Shown one piece after another: positions 15,585-24,718 of a stretch of 52,859 nt of DNA. The translations under genes and the position numbers were made by a program. Source of the DNA: JBBDIP01 sp964602455. Its GTDB lineage: Bacteria; Bacillota; Sulfobacillia; Fermentithermobacillales; Fermentithermobacillaceae. Where the stretch lies: contig CAZRRG010000003.1 of assembly GCA_964602455.1 (NCBI GenBank), positions 1 through 52,859 on the forward strand, in the 5' to 3' direction. The notes under the pieces were generated by a model. That model saw nothing but the letters and a program-made list of their open reading frames with translations. It was not told the DNA's origin and did no database searches. Position 1 is the stretch's first letter. Every line of letters starts with the position of its first letter.

Positions 15585-16685
15585 CTACTTCTCCCTTCCA
15601 TCGATGCGTCTTACCAATGCCACTGCATAGGTCACGCCGATTCCTCCAAGAAACACAACAAGCGTCCAGATCCCCGCGACAGGGAGCGTGAGTACTATTC
15701 TGATGTTGAACAGGTCCGTGATCCTGTGCGACACGGGTAAGATTCCCAGCAAGAACAGCGCTACCGCCACTTTCTTGAAGTCGATGGACAGAGCGTCACC
15801 GAAGATGATCGAGGCGGACAAAAGGAGAATCGTCACATCAAAGGTCACTCCTACGATCCATGAAGCCAGCAAGAACAAGTCAGTTCTCTCGACGAAGCCT
15901 TCAATGCTGATAGCGCCCGCAAGCGACAGGAGAGGCGCGAGGCTGTTCTGGGCCTGCTGGTGTCCAGTTGTGGTAAGCACCTGAATCACCGTCAGGGTCA
16001 GGTACGTGCCGCCGATGACGAGCCCGAAGATCGTAGCCCTTCCCAGGCTCGCCGCCTTCTTGACGTATCTGCCCAAAGACAGCACCACGGAGCTACTGAT
16101 TGTGCCCAGGAACACAGGCGATACCGACCCCGCGAGAACGGGCTTGATACCACGGGCTAGCATGGGCTTGAGGCTTGTCGTGGGGCCTGCTTTTGAGACA
16201 TATAGCAGGATGCTCTCAACTACCAAGAGGCCGCTTAGCAGCACGAACACGAGTTCCGCGGCACGTGCCACGGTGTCGGGTCCGTGGACCGCCCCGTAGA
16301 CGCTGACCATCAGCATGGGAACGGCGATGGCCCAGCCCGGGGTATTGGGCATGAACTCGGATATCACGACGAGCGATACGGTGCGGATCCTGGATAACGC
16401 CACAACGTACTGGGATAGCGCGAAGAGCCCGATAACCAACCACCCGGCGACGGGGCCAAGGACGGCCTTCCCGATGTGGCCCAAGCTCTTTCCCGGAAAT
16501 CGTGCCGCCAGTCCAGATAGCAGGAGGGCCACGAGGCAGGAACCGAGGGTGGAGACGATGGACGAGATCCACGAGTCTTGCCTTGCGTCGCCCACCATCA
16601 CCGCGGGAAGGAGCACCAGCATGGCTGAGGCCCGCATGACCGCGACGACGAGCATGAGCTGCCGCGCGCTGATCCTGTCTGTCAC
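15585..16685 (-). CDS. gerAB: GerB-family spore germination permease
   Basis: This 366-residue protein with about ten membrane helices belongs to the APC-superfamily germinant-receptor B subunits, which bind amino-acid germinants in the spore inner membrane. The opening TDRISARQLMLVVAVMRAS is characteristic of the family, and the C-terminus is a short cytoplasmic tail. Its GTG start overlaps the gerA stop codon by four bases, which indicates translational coupling, and gerC follows after nine bases. The ligand cannot be predicted. Confidence 0.93.
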   Translation of the reverse strand: MTDRISARQLMLVVAVMRASAMLVLLPAVMVGDARQDSWISSIVSTLGSCLVALLLSGLAARFPGKSLGHIGKAVLGPVAGWLVIGLFALSQYVVALSRIRTVSLVVISEFMPNTPGWAIAVPMLMVSVYGAVHGPDTVARAAELVFVLLSGLLVVESILLYVSKAGPTTSLKPMLARGIKPVLAGSVSPVFLGTISSSVVLSLGRYVKKAASLGRATIFGLVIGGTYLTLTVIQVLTTTGHQQAQNSLAPLLSLAGAISIEGFVERTDLFLLASWIVGVTFDVTILLLSASIIFGDALSIDFKKVAVALFLLGILPVSHRITDLFNIRIVLTLPVAGIWTLVVFLGGIGVTYAVALVRRIDGREK

Positions 16686-18286
16686 AAGCGATCCCCCCGC
16701 CTGGGAGCCTTCTTGGGGTCCTGGGGCTCCGGCATCGGTCCCCGCAACACTCTGTCGCGATGCCCCAAAGGCCGTGTCTTGGGCTGGACCTCCAACGGGG
16801 CGACCACCACTTTCCTCAGAAGCCTCCGCATGTTCCCCGGCGTGAATAGCGTGAAATAGGGCACCCCCAGGGTCTTTAGCGAAGCCAGGTGGTACACGAT
16901 CGCCAAAGATGCCAGCATGAGGCCTGGGAACCCAAGCGTGGCGGCGGCCCCTAGTAGGAAAAACCGCAGTACGCGGTAAGCGATCGCCTTTTCCGCCCTG
17001 GGTATGGCGAAGGATGCGATGGTAGACAGCATTACCACGATGATGAGTCCCGGGGGGACGAAGCCCGCCTCGATCGCCGACTGTCCCAGGACCACCGCCC
17101 CGACGATGCTGACGGCAGGTCCGAACTGTTGGGGCAATCGCACGCCTGCCTCACGCACAACATCAAGGATGAGCTCCGCAATGAGAGCCGTGAGCGCCAG
17201 AGGGAACGGAACGCCTTCCTGCGATAACGCGATGTTGAGGAGGAGGGGCAAAGGAATCAGCTCGTGGTGAAACGTGACTATCGCGACGTAGGTTGGTGTG
17301 GCGACGATAGATAGGATGTACGCGATGATGCGTATCACCCTGATCATGCTGGCTGCCCACGTGTTGGCGTAGTAGTCCTCGGCCGCTTCAAAAACCGTGA
17401 AGAACTGGGACGGTTCCAGCAATGCAAAGGGGGAGCCGTCCACGATGATCGCGGCTAGGCCATGGTTGAGCTCGGCAGCTATCGTGTCCGGACGCTCAGT
17501 CAACCTCTCAACGATGAACGGGGAGTAGGGCCTCTCCTCAATAAACCCCCTGATTGTGCCGGCGTCCAAGACGACGTCGGTGTCGATCGCCTGAAGGCGC
17601 CTTCGCAGTTCATCGACTATTTCCTGGGGAGCGATCCCTTTCACGTAGAGCAGGCGGACTTCGGTCCTCGACTTCCTCCCGATGACGAACTTCTCGATCG
17701 CGAGGTCAGGCGTGCGCAGGCGGGTCCGTATCAACCCTATGCTCTCTTCAAGCGACTCCGTGAGGCCCACCTGTGGGCCCAACACAGTGAGCTCCGATGT
17801 CGGGCCCTGAACGGGCCTAGATAACGTCTTCTGTGCGGATAGCGTCAGTCCCCAGGCAACCCCGTCGAGGAGGAGGATTCCCTTGCCTGTCAGGATCGAC
17901 GATATCGCGCTGTCCACAGATGTCACCGGCTCAACGCCCCGCGCAGTCGGCAGTGTCATGTAGAGCCTTTCAAGCAGGGCTTCTCCCTCGAGCCCTGCAT
18001 ACCGGGACGGATCCCGAGCCATAAGGGCGTCTATCACGGACTCCCGTATGGAAATGAGGTCAACCATGGTGCGAAGGTACAGTATGGCAATCCGGTTCTT
18101 CTCGTTGTCGCCCACGATCAGGTCCCGGACATAGAGGTCCGCAGGGTCACTCATTGCCTTCCTTATGCAGGCGACGTTACGCTGGAGGTTCTTCGATAGG
18201 TCTTTGACCGGGGTGCGTTCAGGCTTGGCAACTGCCGGCGAAGCCCTGGGCCGGACCATCCTAGCGAGAAGGCGGAACGGGTTCAA
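16682..18286 (-). CDS. gerAA: GerA-family spore germination protein
   Basis: This is the A subunit of a germinant receptor, 534 residues from TTG 18286. That start has AGGAGGG six bases upstream and gives MNPFRLLARMV; the frame is open to 18325 without a better site. A soluble N-terminal domain of about 290 residues (including DLYVRDLIVGDNEKNRIAILY) precedes a membrane domain with about five helices; LKTLGVPYFTLFTP near the end is typical of the family. GerA proteins form oligomeric ion channels that open when germinants bind GerB. It is the first gene of the gerA-B-C operon, whose presence implies a spore-forming organism. Ten-base phased repeats lie just upstream of the start. Confidence 0.93.
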   Translation of the reverse strand: MNPFRLLARMVRPRASPAVAKPERTPVKDLSKNLQRNVACIRKAMSDPADLYVRDLIVGDNEKNRIAILYLRTMVDLISIRESVIDALMARDPSRYAGLEGEALLERLYMTLPTARGVEPVTSVDSAISSILTGKGILLLDGVAWGLTLSAQKTLSRPVQGPTSELTVLGPQVGLTESLEESIGLIRTRLRTPDLAIEKFVIGRKSRTEVRLLYVKGIAPQEIVDELRRRLQAIDTDVVLDAGTIRGFIEERPYSPFIVERLTERPDTIAAELNHGLAAIIVDGSPFALLEPSQFFTVFEAAEDYYANTWAASMIRVIRIIAYILSIVATPTYVAIVTFHHELIPLPLLLNIALSQEGVPFPLALTALIAELILDVVREAGVRLPQQFGPAVSIVGAVVLGQSAIEAGFVPPGLIIVVMLSTIASFAIPRAEKAIAYRVLRFFLLGAAATLGFPGLMLASLAIVYHLASLKTLGVPYFTLFTPGNMRRLLRKVVVAPLEVQPKTRPLGHRDRVLRGPMPEPQDPKKAPRRGDRL

Positions 18287-18300
18287 CCTATCCCTCCTAG

Positions 18301-18380
18301 ACCATCTATGGCCGTCCGTGACCACTTACGAGCACCCACGACCATCGGCGATCATCCAGGACCGTCCGCGACCATCACGC
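18301..18380 (-). repeat. 10-bp phased tandem repeat upstream of gerA
   Basis: Eight successive ten-base units, consensus ACCATCCACG on the + strand, fill 18301-18380 (for example ACCATCGGCG at 18341 and ACCGTCCGCG at 18361). The block starts 14 bases upstream of the gerA TTG and so lies in the leader or promoter of the ger operon. The spacing equals about one helical turn. The rest of the gap up to 18711 holds an 11-pair hairpin with one G-T pair (18562-18592) and no gene I can support. Confidence 0.75.
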
Positions 18381-18711
18381 AGGCGGTCTACGACCATCCT
18401 CGGCCATTTCACCGACGGCGCCACAGAGTGCCGTTTGCCGGCCTACGCCGAGCCGGGCGCTCACCTTCAGTATTCTTTCCAAAGCGGGCCAATATCGTCG
18501 TTCCACCAGATGCCAGGGCTGCCAATCGTTTCGGGTGTGGTCTAGCAGGACTTTTATTGCGGGGTACGGAACGATCGGATGGTTCTGTACCCTAACATTT
18601 GCAGCATCAACCAGGGTACCAATTGCGGCATCGGCAAGCGCCGGCAGCAGGACCTGCATCAAAGTAAGCGGCGCGATGTTGCACTATCGGCAGTAGCTGG
18701 GAGGGGCGGGA

Positions 18712-20142
18712 ATGAGGCGGATGCCGCTATGGGGCAAAGCGCCGGTTGTGCTTGCCCTCGCGCTGATCGGGGTTCTCTCCGTAGATTCCATCCGCCTACG
18801 CCTCCAGGGAGCGCTGGTTGCCAGCATAAACTCGAGCATAGCACTCATCTCCAGTGAACTCCGCAACCTGAGCACGCCGTTTGGTCTGGAGCCGGTGGCC
18901 GGGGCCTTGGATCCCCTGGCGCTCCTGAAAGCCGCGTCGATAGAAGAGGAGATCGTTCGCGAGACACGCTGGCTCATCGCGTGCCAGATGCGCGACGGCG
19001 CCATCGCCCAGACGCCGCTGGGGGACAAGATCGTCCCGTACTTCGCCAACTTTGCCGCAAAGACTCTGGTCGACATCGAACCCGAACGTGCCCGCAGCTA
19101 CATGACCTGGTACCTTGATCATCTCAACCGCCCGGACCGTTTTGGTCTCGCCGGGACGGTGTACGACTACGAGCTGTCTTCGCAGGGGTGGCTGCCCACT
19201 CTGAACTACGACTCGGCCGACAGCTACGCCGCGACCTTCCTGTCCCTGGCGTCCTACTACCTGACTCGGACCGGCGACCACGACTTCATTGAAAGCAATC
19301 TCGCCGACATCGACCTTGTGGCCGGCGTCCTTCTCGCTCTCCAGGATACGGACGGCCTCACGTTCGTGGCGCCCGGGTCCGGCACAAAGTACCTGATGGA
19401 CAACTGCGAGGTGTACCGGGGCCTCATGGATTGGGCGGAGGCGCTGCTTGTCCTGGGCCGCCCCGAGGATGCGTCGCGCATGGTCCTTGCGGCGGAGAAT
19501 GTACGTCTTGGCATTGAGCATGTGTTCTACTCTGCCTACCGTGGACAGTACGCCCACACGGTATCGTGGTACGGGAAAAGATATCCCAAGCCCGGGAAAT
19601 GGTACCCCGATGCGGTGTCGCAACTGTATGTCATAACCGAAGGCGTGTTGAGGACTGACGACCAGCGCGCCTACCGTATCTGGAGCAACTTCAACGAGCA
19701 GTTCCCTGCGTGGAGCGAGTGCGGCGCCTATGACGGGTTCCCGTGGGCCAAGATTGCCCTTGCCTCAGTCAAAATGAGGGATACGGACCGCGCCGGCCAG
19801 TTCCTCGCGTGGGTAGCCGAGGAGTTCGGCCGAAGGGCGCGTCCGTATCCCTGGTACGTCCTTGAATCCGCTCACATATTGGATCTGTATGGCGCGATGT
19901 ACCTTACTTCATCCGACGCGGATCCCGAAGCGAATCTAGAAACCGACTCCGAGGCAAGTCCCGAATCGAACCCCGAAGCGAATCTCGAAGCGAGTCTCGA
20001 ACAAGGCGGGCAATCATCGCCAGAGACGCCTGAGGTCAGCCGAAGTCGACCACGGCGACCAATCCTCGATGAACATGTTGCCCTGCCGAGCCTCATCCAA
20101 CCTGCTATTTCTTATCGAGTTTCTCGATACCCAGCTTCTTGA
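18712..20142 (+). CDS. Secreted six-hairpin glycosidase-like protein
   Basis: This 476-residue protein begins with a hydrophobic segment (residues 10-24) that is a signal peptide or membrane anchor. The main body (about 65-400) is alpha-helical with regularly spaced Trp, Tyr and acidic residues (YDSADSYAATFLSLASYY, DNCEVYRGLMDWAEALL, SECGAYDGFPWAK), as in (alpha/alpha)6-barrel six-hairpin glycosidases. A specific hydrolase family cannot be named. Residues about 405-440 form a low-complexity acidic repeat (PEANLE, PESNPEANLEASLE), possibly a linker. The ATG follows GGGAGGGG. The last 38 bp overlap the mscL remnant on the other strand, so the native C-terminus may have been altered by the rearrangement there. 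Confidence 0.75.
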   Translation: MRRMPLWGKAPVVLALALIGVLSVDSIRLRLQGALVASINSSIALISSELRNLSTPFGLEPVAGALDPLALLKAASIEEEIVRETRWLIACQMRDGAIAQTPLGDKIVPYFANFAAKTLVDIEPERARSYMTWYLDHLNRPDRFGLAGTVYDYELSSQGWLPTLNYDSADSYAATFLSLASYYLTRTGDHDFIESNLADIDLVAGVLLALQDTDGLTFVAPGSGTKYLMDNCEVYRGLMDWAEALLVLGRPEDASRMVLAAENVRLGIEHVFYSAYRGQYAHTVSWYGKRYPKPGKWYPDAVSQLYVITEGVLRTDDQRAYRIWSNFNEQFPAWSECGAYDGFPWAKIALASVKMRDTDRAGQFLAWVAEEFGRRARPYPWYVLESAHILDLYGAMYLTSSDADPEANLETDSEASPESNPEANLEASLEQGGQSSPETPEVSRSRPRRPILDEHVALPSLIQPAISYRVSRYPAS

Positions 20143-20365
20143 AGACGAAGTAGACTACGAACGCCACTACAAGGAAGTCGATAAGTACCGAGACAAAGTT
20201 CCCCCACATCAGCTTGGCCGATCCAATCTCCAGGTAGGCCTGGGAGAGGTCTCCTACCTTGCCCATGATCAATCCGAGCACCGGGTTGATGATGTCCGCC
20301 GAACAAGCTGCCCGGCAGGACACTTTGCTTATTTTGCTGAAACCATACCTATCGCTGGCGTGCAC
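20105..20365 (-). pseudogene. mscL: mscL remnant, 5'-truncated mechanosensitive channel
   Basis: The 86-residue frame matches the second half of the large-conductance mechanosensitive channel MscL: ADIINPVLGLIMGKV, a shortened periplasmic loop, then MWGNFVSVLIDFLVVAFVVYFVFK as the second membrane helix and a basic C-terminus. The first helix and its gate region (normally GNVxDLAVGVIIG) are absent. In none of the three minus-strand frames between 20300 and 20420 did I find them, so a frameshift is unlikely and the 5' part seems deleted. The upstream side is now occupied by the ldcA start on the opposite strand. It is probably non-functional as a channel. Confidence 0.75.
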
Positions 20366-20425
20366 CGGTCCCGGAATCGACCAAGCATGTTCAGCGCCAG
20401 TACTCGCGAAAGGCGGAGATCCGCG

Positions 20426-21358
20426 TTGAACAGGAAGCCTCGTGCGCTTGGCGTAGGAAGCACGGTTGCCGTCGTCGCTCCATCTGGACCTGTCTCCAAG
20501 GACTCGATTGACAGGGGAGTCGCTATACTCGAGTCCCTAGGGCTCAAGGTCAAGGTGCTCGGCTCGGTGCTTAAGCAGTACGGATACCTTGCCGGTGACG
20601 ACAAGGACCGGGCTCACGATTTCGGAGCAGCGTGGACGGACCCGTCGGTCGACGCCGTGATCTGCGCGCGAGGCGGTTACGGCGCCACGCGTATGCTCCG
20701 GTACCTGGACTTCAACACCCTCCGGCCTCACAAGAAGGTCTTCGTGGGGTACTCGGACATCACTGCCCTGCATCTCGCGCTCCGCAAGGAGTTGCGGCTG
20801 GTAACCTTCCATGGCCCAATGGTGGCAACCCGGAAGGGAGCCTCCCTGGACGTCCCCCTCAACCTGGAGAGCCTGTGGTCGGCGTTGTCGAGTGGGGATG
20901 TGAGACTTCCGGATGGCGACAACCTCCGCTCGCTCAGCCCCGGCCGGGCCGAGGGGGAACTCACCGGAGGCAACCTGTCGCTGGTTGCCGCATCCATCGG
21001 CACGACCTATGAGGTCAACACCAAGGGCAAGATTCTGTTCCTCGAAGAAGTGGGCGAGGCTCCGTACCGCATCGACAGGATGCTCTGCCAGCTCGATTCA
21101 GCAGGCAAGCTGGACCAGGCTGCCGGTTTCCTCGTGGGCGACTTCACCGACTGCGAAGCCAGGGAAGGTTCGCCGACGTTATCCGTCGAGGAACTGATCA
21201 ACCAATACCTGTGCGGCAGGGGAAAGCCGTGCGTAGCAGGATTACCCTCAGGGCATGGTCGCCTGAACCTCACGCTGCCGCTCGGCGTCCGCGTTGCGGT
21301 AGACGGCGACCACGGAACCTTTAGGTTCTTCGAGAGCCCGGTCGGCCGCCGTCGGTAG
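20426..21358 (+). CDS. ldcA: Muramoyltetrapeptide LD-carboxypeptidase (S66 family)
   Basis: The enzyme removes the terminal D-Ala from murein tetrapeptides during peptidoglycan recycling, in the cytoplasm. From TTG 20426 the protein has 310 residues, the normal family length. The S66 triad is visible: Ser110 in GYSDITAL, a Glu in FLEEVGEAPYR (207/208) and His277 in GLPSGHG. TTG follows AGGCGGAG by about seven bases; ATG 20387 is an alternative, and the frame stays open to 20069 across the mscL remnant, which cannot be coding on both strands. Substrate supply may come from the neighbouring peptidase and deacylase genes, which are convergent with it. Confidence 0.92.
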   Translation: MNRKPRALGVGSTVAVVAPSGPVSKDSIDRGVAILESLGLKVKVLGSVLKQYGYLAGDDKDRAHDFGAAWTDPSVDAVICARGGYGATRMLRYLDFNTLRPHKKVFVGYSDITALHLALRKELRLVTFHGPMVATRKGASLDVPLNLESLWSALSSGDVRLPDGDNLRSLSPGRAEGELTGGNLSLVAASIGTTYEVNTKGKILFLEEVGEAPYRIDRMLCQLDSAGKLDQAAGFLVGDFTDCEAREGSPTLSVEELINQYLCGRGKPCVAGLPSGHGRLNLTLPLGVRVAVDGDHGTFRFFESPVGRRR

Positions 21359-21402
21359 CCGTCCGCGGCAGGCAGTAGCCGTCGGTAGCTGCGCCCCCAA
21401 CC

Positions 21403-21452
21403 CCGATGGTCACCGTTCGGTGGTATTTCGCCACCCGATGGTCACCTTTCAA
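21403..21452 (-). repeat. Degenerate copy of the 33-bp repeat (two units)
   Basis: Read on the minus strand, AAAGGTGACCATCGGGTGG and AACGGTGACCATCGGGG occur 32 bases apart. They match the start of the unit in the array at 7671-7860, in opposite orientation. The element lies between ldcA and its terminator-like hairpin, within a 209-bp gap between convergent genes. Confidence 0.65.
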
Positions 21453-21507
21453 CGGTAATGCAGTGAACGCAACGATGGAGTAATGAAGGTGGACTGAGAG
21501 AGTGGAA

Positions 21508-21534
21508 CGAGGCCCGCTTCCAAAGCGGGCCTCG
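21508..21534. terminator. Strong hairpin between ldcA and M28 peptidase genes
   Basis: CGAGGCCCGCTT and AAGCGGGCCTCG form a perfect twelve-pair stem with the loop CCA. It lies between two convergent genes and is well placed to stop transcription from both sides. A T tract is lacking on both strands. Confidence 0.65.
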
Positions 21535-21567
21535 TGATCGTAGATGTGAATCTTGCAGCGCAGTAGG

Positions 21568-22974
21568 CTACGGCGCAGTCACCAAGTCCGGCACCCACTT
21601 GTCGAAGGGCCAGCGTTTCTCGAGGCGCAAGATCTCCAGGTACTCGGGGCCGAGGACGTCCTGCGCTTCTTTCTCGGTAATCCTCTTGCCCGGCCAGTCT
21701 GTCCTGTTCGACATGTGGAGTACCAGCCTCGCAAGGACTGTGGCTGTGGACTCCAGCGCGCGAGGCGAGACCTTATCCAGGGTATCGGCTGCCGAATGCC
21801 CCCATCCCCTGGTACCGGTGCTGGTATCGCTGAACTCGCGTAGCCCTCCGGCGGGGATGCCCATCAGCTGGAACGGCAGGTGGTCGCTGTAGAGGCTCTT
21901 GGCATTGGCCACCTGAATCGGCTGCCTCATATCCTTGCCTATGCTCTTGAAGTAGTTGAACAGGGACGTCCAGTGCCCGTAGAGCACGATCCCCGGTTGG
22001 GCGTAGCTCCGGCCGGCGCCGTCCAGGTTGAACATCATCTCTATCTGGTCCAGTTCATCCCGGTGCATATCTACGTAGTTGTAGGACCCGCCCAAGCCGA
22101 TCTCCTCGATCGGGAATAGGACGAACCGCAGCGTCTTGCCGATAGCGTCCTTGTGCCTGGCGAGTGCTCGCGCGGCCTCCATGACTACCATCGCTCCCGC
22201 GCCGTCGTCCATAGCTCCCGGCGCGATGTCGTGGCCGTCGTAGTGGGCTCCCATCAGAATTACCTTATCTGGCTGGACGCGGCCCTTGATCTCCGCCACC
22301 ACATTCCACGCAGGGGCCGGGCGCACGGTATCGGTTGTTGTGATGCGGACCCTCACCGTTCCCTTGCCCTGCATCCGCACGATTTCCTCGCCCACTTCCC
22401 GCGAGACCGCGATGCAGGGGATCTCCGCGGGCTTCAGCCATCTTGTCGAACCCGTCTCCTCCAGGAGTCCCGGATCCCAGCGCATCCAGATGAAGCCGAT
22501 GGCTCCGCCTGCTATCGCGCGTCCCAGTTTCTCCGCCCGGTGCACCCCACGGTGGAAGTAGGAGGGCGACTTTGCGTTGGCCATGACGATCTTGCCCCGG
22601 ATGGAGTCACCGGCTGCCTCGTAATCGTCCGGAGTGCCGTGGCCGACGTAAACCACTTCGCCTTCGACTGAGGACGCCACGTTGTATGGGAGGGAGATGC
22701 ACTTAAGCTCCTTGGACATGGGGGAGATGGTCTCCAACTTGGCCGGTCCCCTGGTCCACGCGTTGTGCATGAACTCCTCTTTGTGGACGTTCTCCAGCCC
22801 GTACTCCCTGAACTTGCCCAGCATGTACTCGACGGCTTTGGCATCCTCGGGCGTACCGCCGAACCGGCTCCCGAACTCTTCGCAGAGGACCGTGAGGTTC
22901 TTGTACCCTTCGTTAGAAAGCGCCAGTTCCGCAATGATGTCCCGCTCGGCCGCCTCGATCCTGGCTCTATCCAC
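21568..22974 (-). CDS. M28-family zinc peptidase with PA-type insert
   Basis: This 468-residue metallopeptidase has all five M28 metal ligands: His244 in GAHYDGHD, Asp256 or 257 in GAMDDGAGA, Glu290/291 in PIEEIGLGGS, Asp318 in FNLDGAG and His392 in WGHSAADT. Residues about 100-215 look like the protease-associated domain often inserted in these enzymes. M28 members act as aminopeptidases or carboxypeptidases. No signal peptide is visible, so it is probably cytoplasmic. The GTG start follows AAGGAGG and lies next to the stop of the deacylase gene, with one base between them, so the two form an operon and the peptidase may process the products of the deacylase or feed it. Confidence 0.9.
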   Translation of the reverse strand: MDRARIEAAERDIIAELALSNEGYKNLTVLCEEFGSRFGGTPEDAKAVEYMLGKFREYGLENVHKEEFMHNAWTRGPAKLETISPMSKELKCISLPYNVASSVEGEVVYVGHGTPDDYEAAGDSIRGKIVMANAKSPSYFHRGVHRAEKLGRAIAGGAIGFIWMRWDPGLLEETGSTRWLKPAEIPCIAVSREVGEEIVRMQGKGTVRVRITTTDTVRPAPAWNVVAEIKGRVQPDKVILMGAHYDGHDIAPGAMDDGAGAMVVMEAARALARHKDAIGKTLRFVLFPIEEIGLGGSYNYVDMHRDELDQIEMMFNLDGAGRSYAQPGIVLYGHWTSLFNYFKSIGKDMRQPIQVANAKSLYSDHLPFQLMGIPAGGLREFSDTSTGTRGWGHSAADTLDKVSPRALESTATVLARLVLHMSNRTDWPGKRITEKEAQDVLGPEYLEILRLEKRWPFDKWVPDLVTAP

Positions 22975-22975
22975 G

Positions 22976-24718
22976 TCACTTCCTCCTTAGCGCGCGCCCA
23001 CTCTTGGTGAGCGCCAGTTTGCCGTTCTCCATCGCCGCCACACCGTTCACGAACACCCAGCTGAAGCCCTCAGGATAGCGCTTGGGGTCGTCGTCAGTGG
23101 TGGTATCCTTGACTGCCTCCGGCTTCATAACAACGATGTCCGCCTTTTTGCCTTTCGCTATGACGCCCCTGTCTCTTAGGCCCAGCCGCTCGGCGGGGAA
23201 GGAGGTGATGCGCCTTATGCCCTCCTCCAGGCCCAGCACATCGGGCGTCGCGTAGAGGGACAAGTATCTAGCCATGCACCCAAAAGTGTTGTGGCTGGGA
23301 AGAGGATACGGCGGGTGCTTGCCCTCGTACGTCTCATCGACTACGAAGGTGTCCACCGCGACCATAGCCAGGGGATGCTTCAGGAACATACGCTTTGTTG
23401 CCTCGTCGCCCTTGCGCAGGCCGGTCGTTGTCCAGGGGTCCTCGCAGACGATGTCCATGAGGGTTTCGAGAGCATCTTCGCCCCTCTCGCGAGCGACTTC
23501 AGCCAGAGTCTTTCCTGCTACGCCCGCTACGTTGGACTTGGAGATCAGGATCCCGTTCGCCCAACCCGGGGTTACGATGGGGTTCAGGGTGTACCACCTT
23601 CCGGACTTGATGAACCGGTGGATCTCGGCCCGGAGGTCAGGAGCCCGCAGGTTGTCCGCGAACTTCTCCATGGATCCCGCTTCTTTCAACCACGGTGAGA
23701 GCGGTGCTACTAGGTACTTTGCGTATCCGACTCCGCCCGCCTGGCTGTTGGGGATGACATCGAAGGTTAGGTCGACTCCATCGGCAATGGCGGCGTCGAT
23801 CACAGCCAGCGTCTCTTCCGCGATGCAGGCCGCCAGCTTGGGAGTAGTTGACGGGAACACCTGGTACCCCGGCGCCAGGTGAGCCACCTCGAACTTGGCC
23901 CCCGTCTTCTTCGCTATGTCGATAGCCTCTTTCAGGCCGTTGATGAGACCCGGGTTCCCCATTCCTTCGCGGAGTCCCGTCCTTCGCCAGTGAGACGAGA
24001 AAAGCCCGCCACGCCTGGCGGCTACTCCGATGACCTCCACCGACTCCTCGGGGGAGCACCACGAGTTCGGGGCATAGTCCATGCCGTTGGAGATGCCCTG
24101 GGCGCCAGCGTCCATGGCCTCTTCAACGTACCTCTTCATGGCCTCGATCTCGTCTCTGGTGGCGTAGCGACGGTAGTCGGTCCCCATGACCGCGGCGCGG
24201 ATGGTGCTATGCCCCACCAGCGGAGCCAGGTTCAGCCCGATCCCGTCGGAGTCCAGCCGGTCCAGCCACTGGCCGAAGGTACTCCAGTTCATATCCAGTC
24301 CGGCTACTTCTTTGGCCGCTTTGCGGGCCTTTTCGAGGTCCCCGACCACTTCCCGGTCGTACTTGCGCTTTTCGACCATGTCCCACCAGTCGAACTCCCA
24401 CCACGTGACCGCGTAATGCTTGTTTAGCGGGGCGGGGGAGAAGCCGCACTGGCCGCAGACGGTGGTGGTGATTCCCTGGCCGATGAAGCTCTGGGCATAG
24501 GGGTACACCAGGATCGTTTGGTCTGCGTGGGAGTGCATGTCGATGAACCCCGGGGTCACGACTTGCCCGGCGGCGTCGACCGTCTTTGACGCCACGGCGC
24601 CGCTAAGGTCTCCAACTGCCGCGATTTCATCGCCCTTGATTCCAACATCCTGCTTTGACCTGGGCTTTCCTGTTCCGTCGATCACTTCGCCGTTTCTTAT
24701 GATGATGTCAAACTCCAC
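22976..24718 (-). CDS. N-acyl-D-amino-acid deacylase (D-aminoacylase family)
   Basis: The protein of 580 residues starts at GTG 24718, nine bases or less after AAGGAGGG, and begins MEFDIIIRNGEVIDGTG as this amidohydrolase group does; the frame is open to 24871. HSH at residues 62-64 (DMHSHAD) and a Cys pair near 88-91 (VCGQCGF) fit the metal site of D-aminoacylases, where Cys is a zinc ligand. The C-terminus returns to the beta-sandwich (GLRDRGVIAKGKKADIVV). The enzyme would release D-amino acids from N-acyl forms. It is the first gene of an operon with the M28 peptidase and diverges from the GGDEF/HD-GYP gene over 156 bp. Confidence 0.9.
   Translation of the reverse strand: MEFDIIIRNGEVIDGTGKPRSKQDVGIKGDEIAAVGDLSGAVASKTVDAAGQVVTPGFIDMHSHADQTILVYPYAQSFIGQGITTTVCGQCGFSPAPLNKHYAVTWWEFDWWDMVEKRKYDREVVGDLEKARKAAKEVAGLDMNWSTFGQWLDRLDSDGIGLNLAPLVGHSTIRAAVMGTDYRRYATRDEIEAMKRYVEEAMDAGAQGISNGMDYAPNSWCSPEESVEVIGVAARRGGLFSSHWRRTGLREGMGNPGLINGLKEAIDIAKKTGAKFEVAHLAPGYQVFPSTTPKLAACIAEETLAVIDAAIADGVDLTFDVIPNSQAGGVGYAKYLVAPLSPWLKEAGSMEKFADNLRAPDLRAEIHRFIKSGRWYTLNPIVTPGWANGILISKSNVAGVAGKTLAEVARERGEDALETLMDIVCEDPWTTTGLRKGDEATKRMFLKHPLAMVAVDTFVVDETYEGKHPPYPLPSHNTFGCMARYLSLYATPDVLGLEEGIRRITSFPAERLGLRDRGVIAKGKKADIVVMKPEAVKDTTTDDDPKRYPEGFSWVFVNGVAAMENGKLALTKSGRALRRK

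Noticed and set aside
18375..18662. 95-residue minus-strand frame between gerA and the glycosidase-like gene
   Set aside because: The composition looks coding-like, but there is no ribosome binding site or recognisable family, and the end runs into the 10-bp repeats.
20069..20386. N-terminal extension of LdcA
   Set aside because: It runs antisense through the mscL remnant and the end of another gene, and has no family resemblance.
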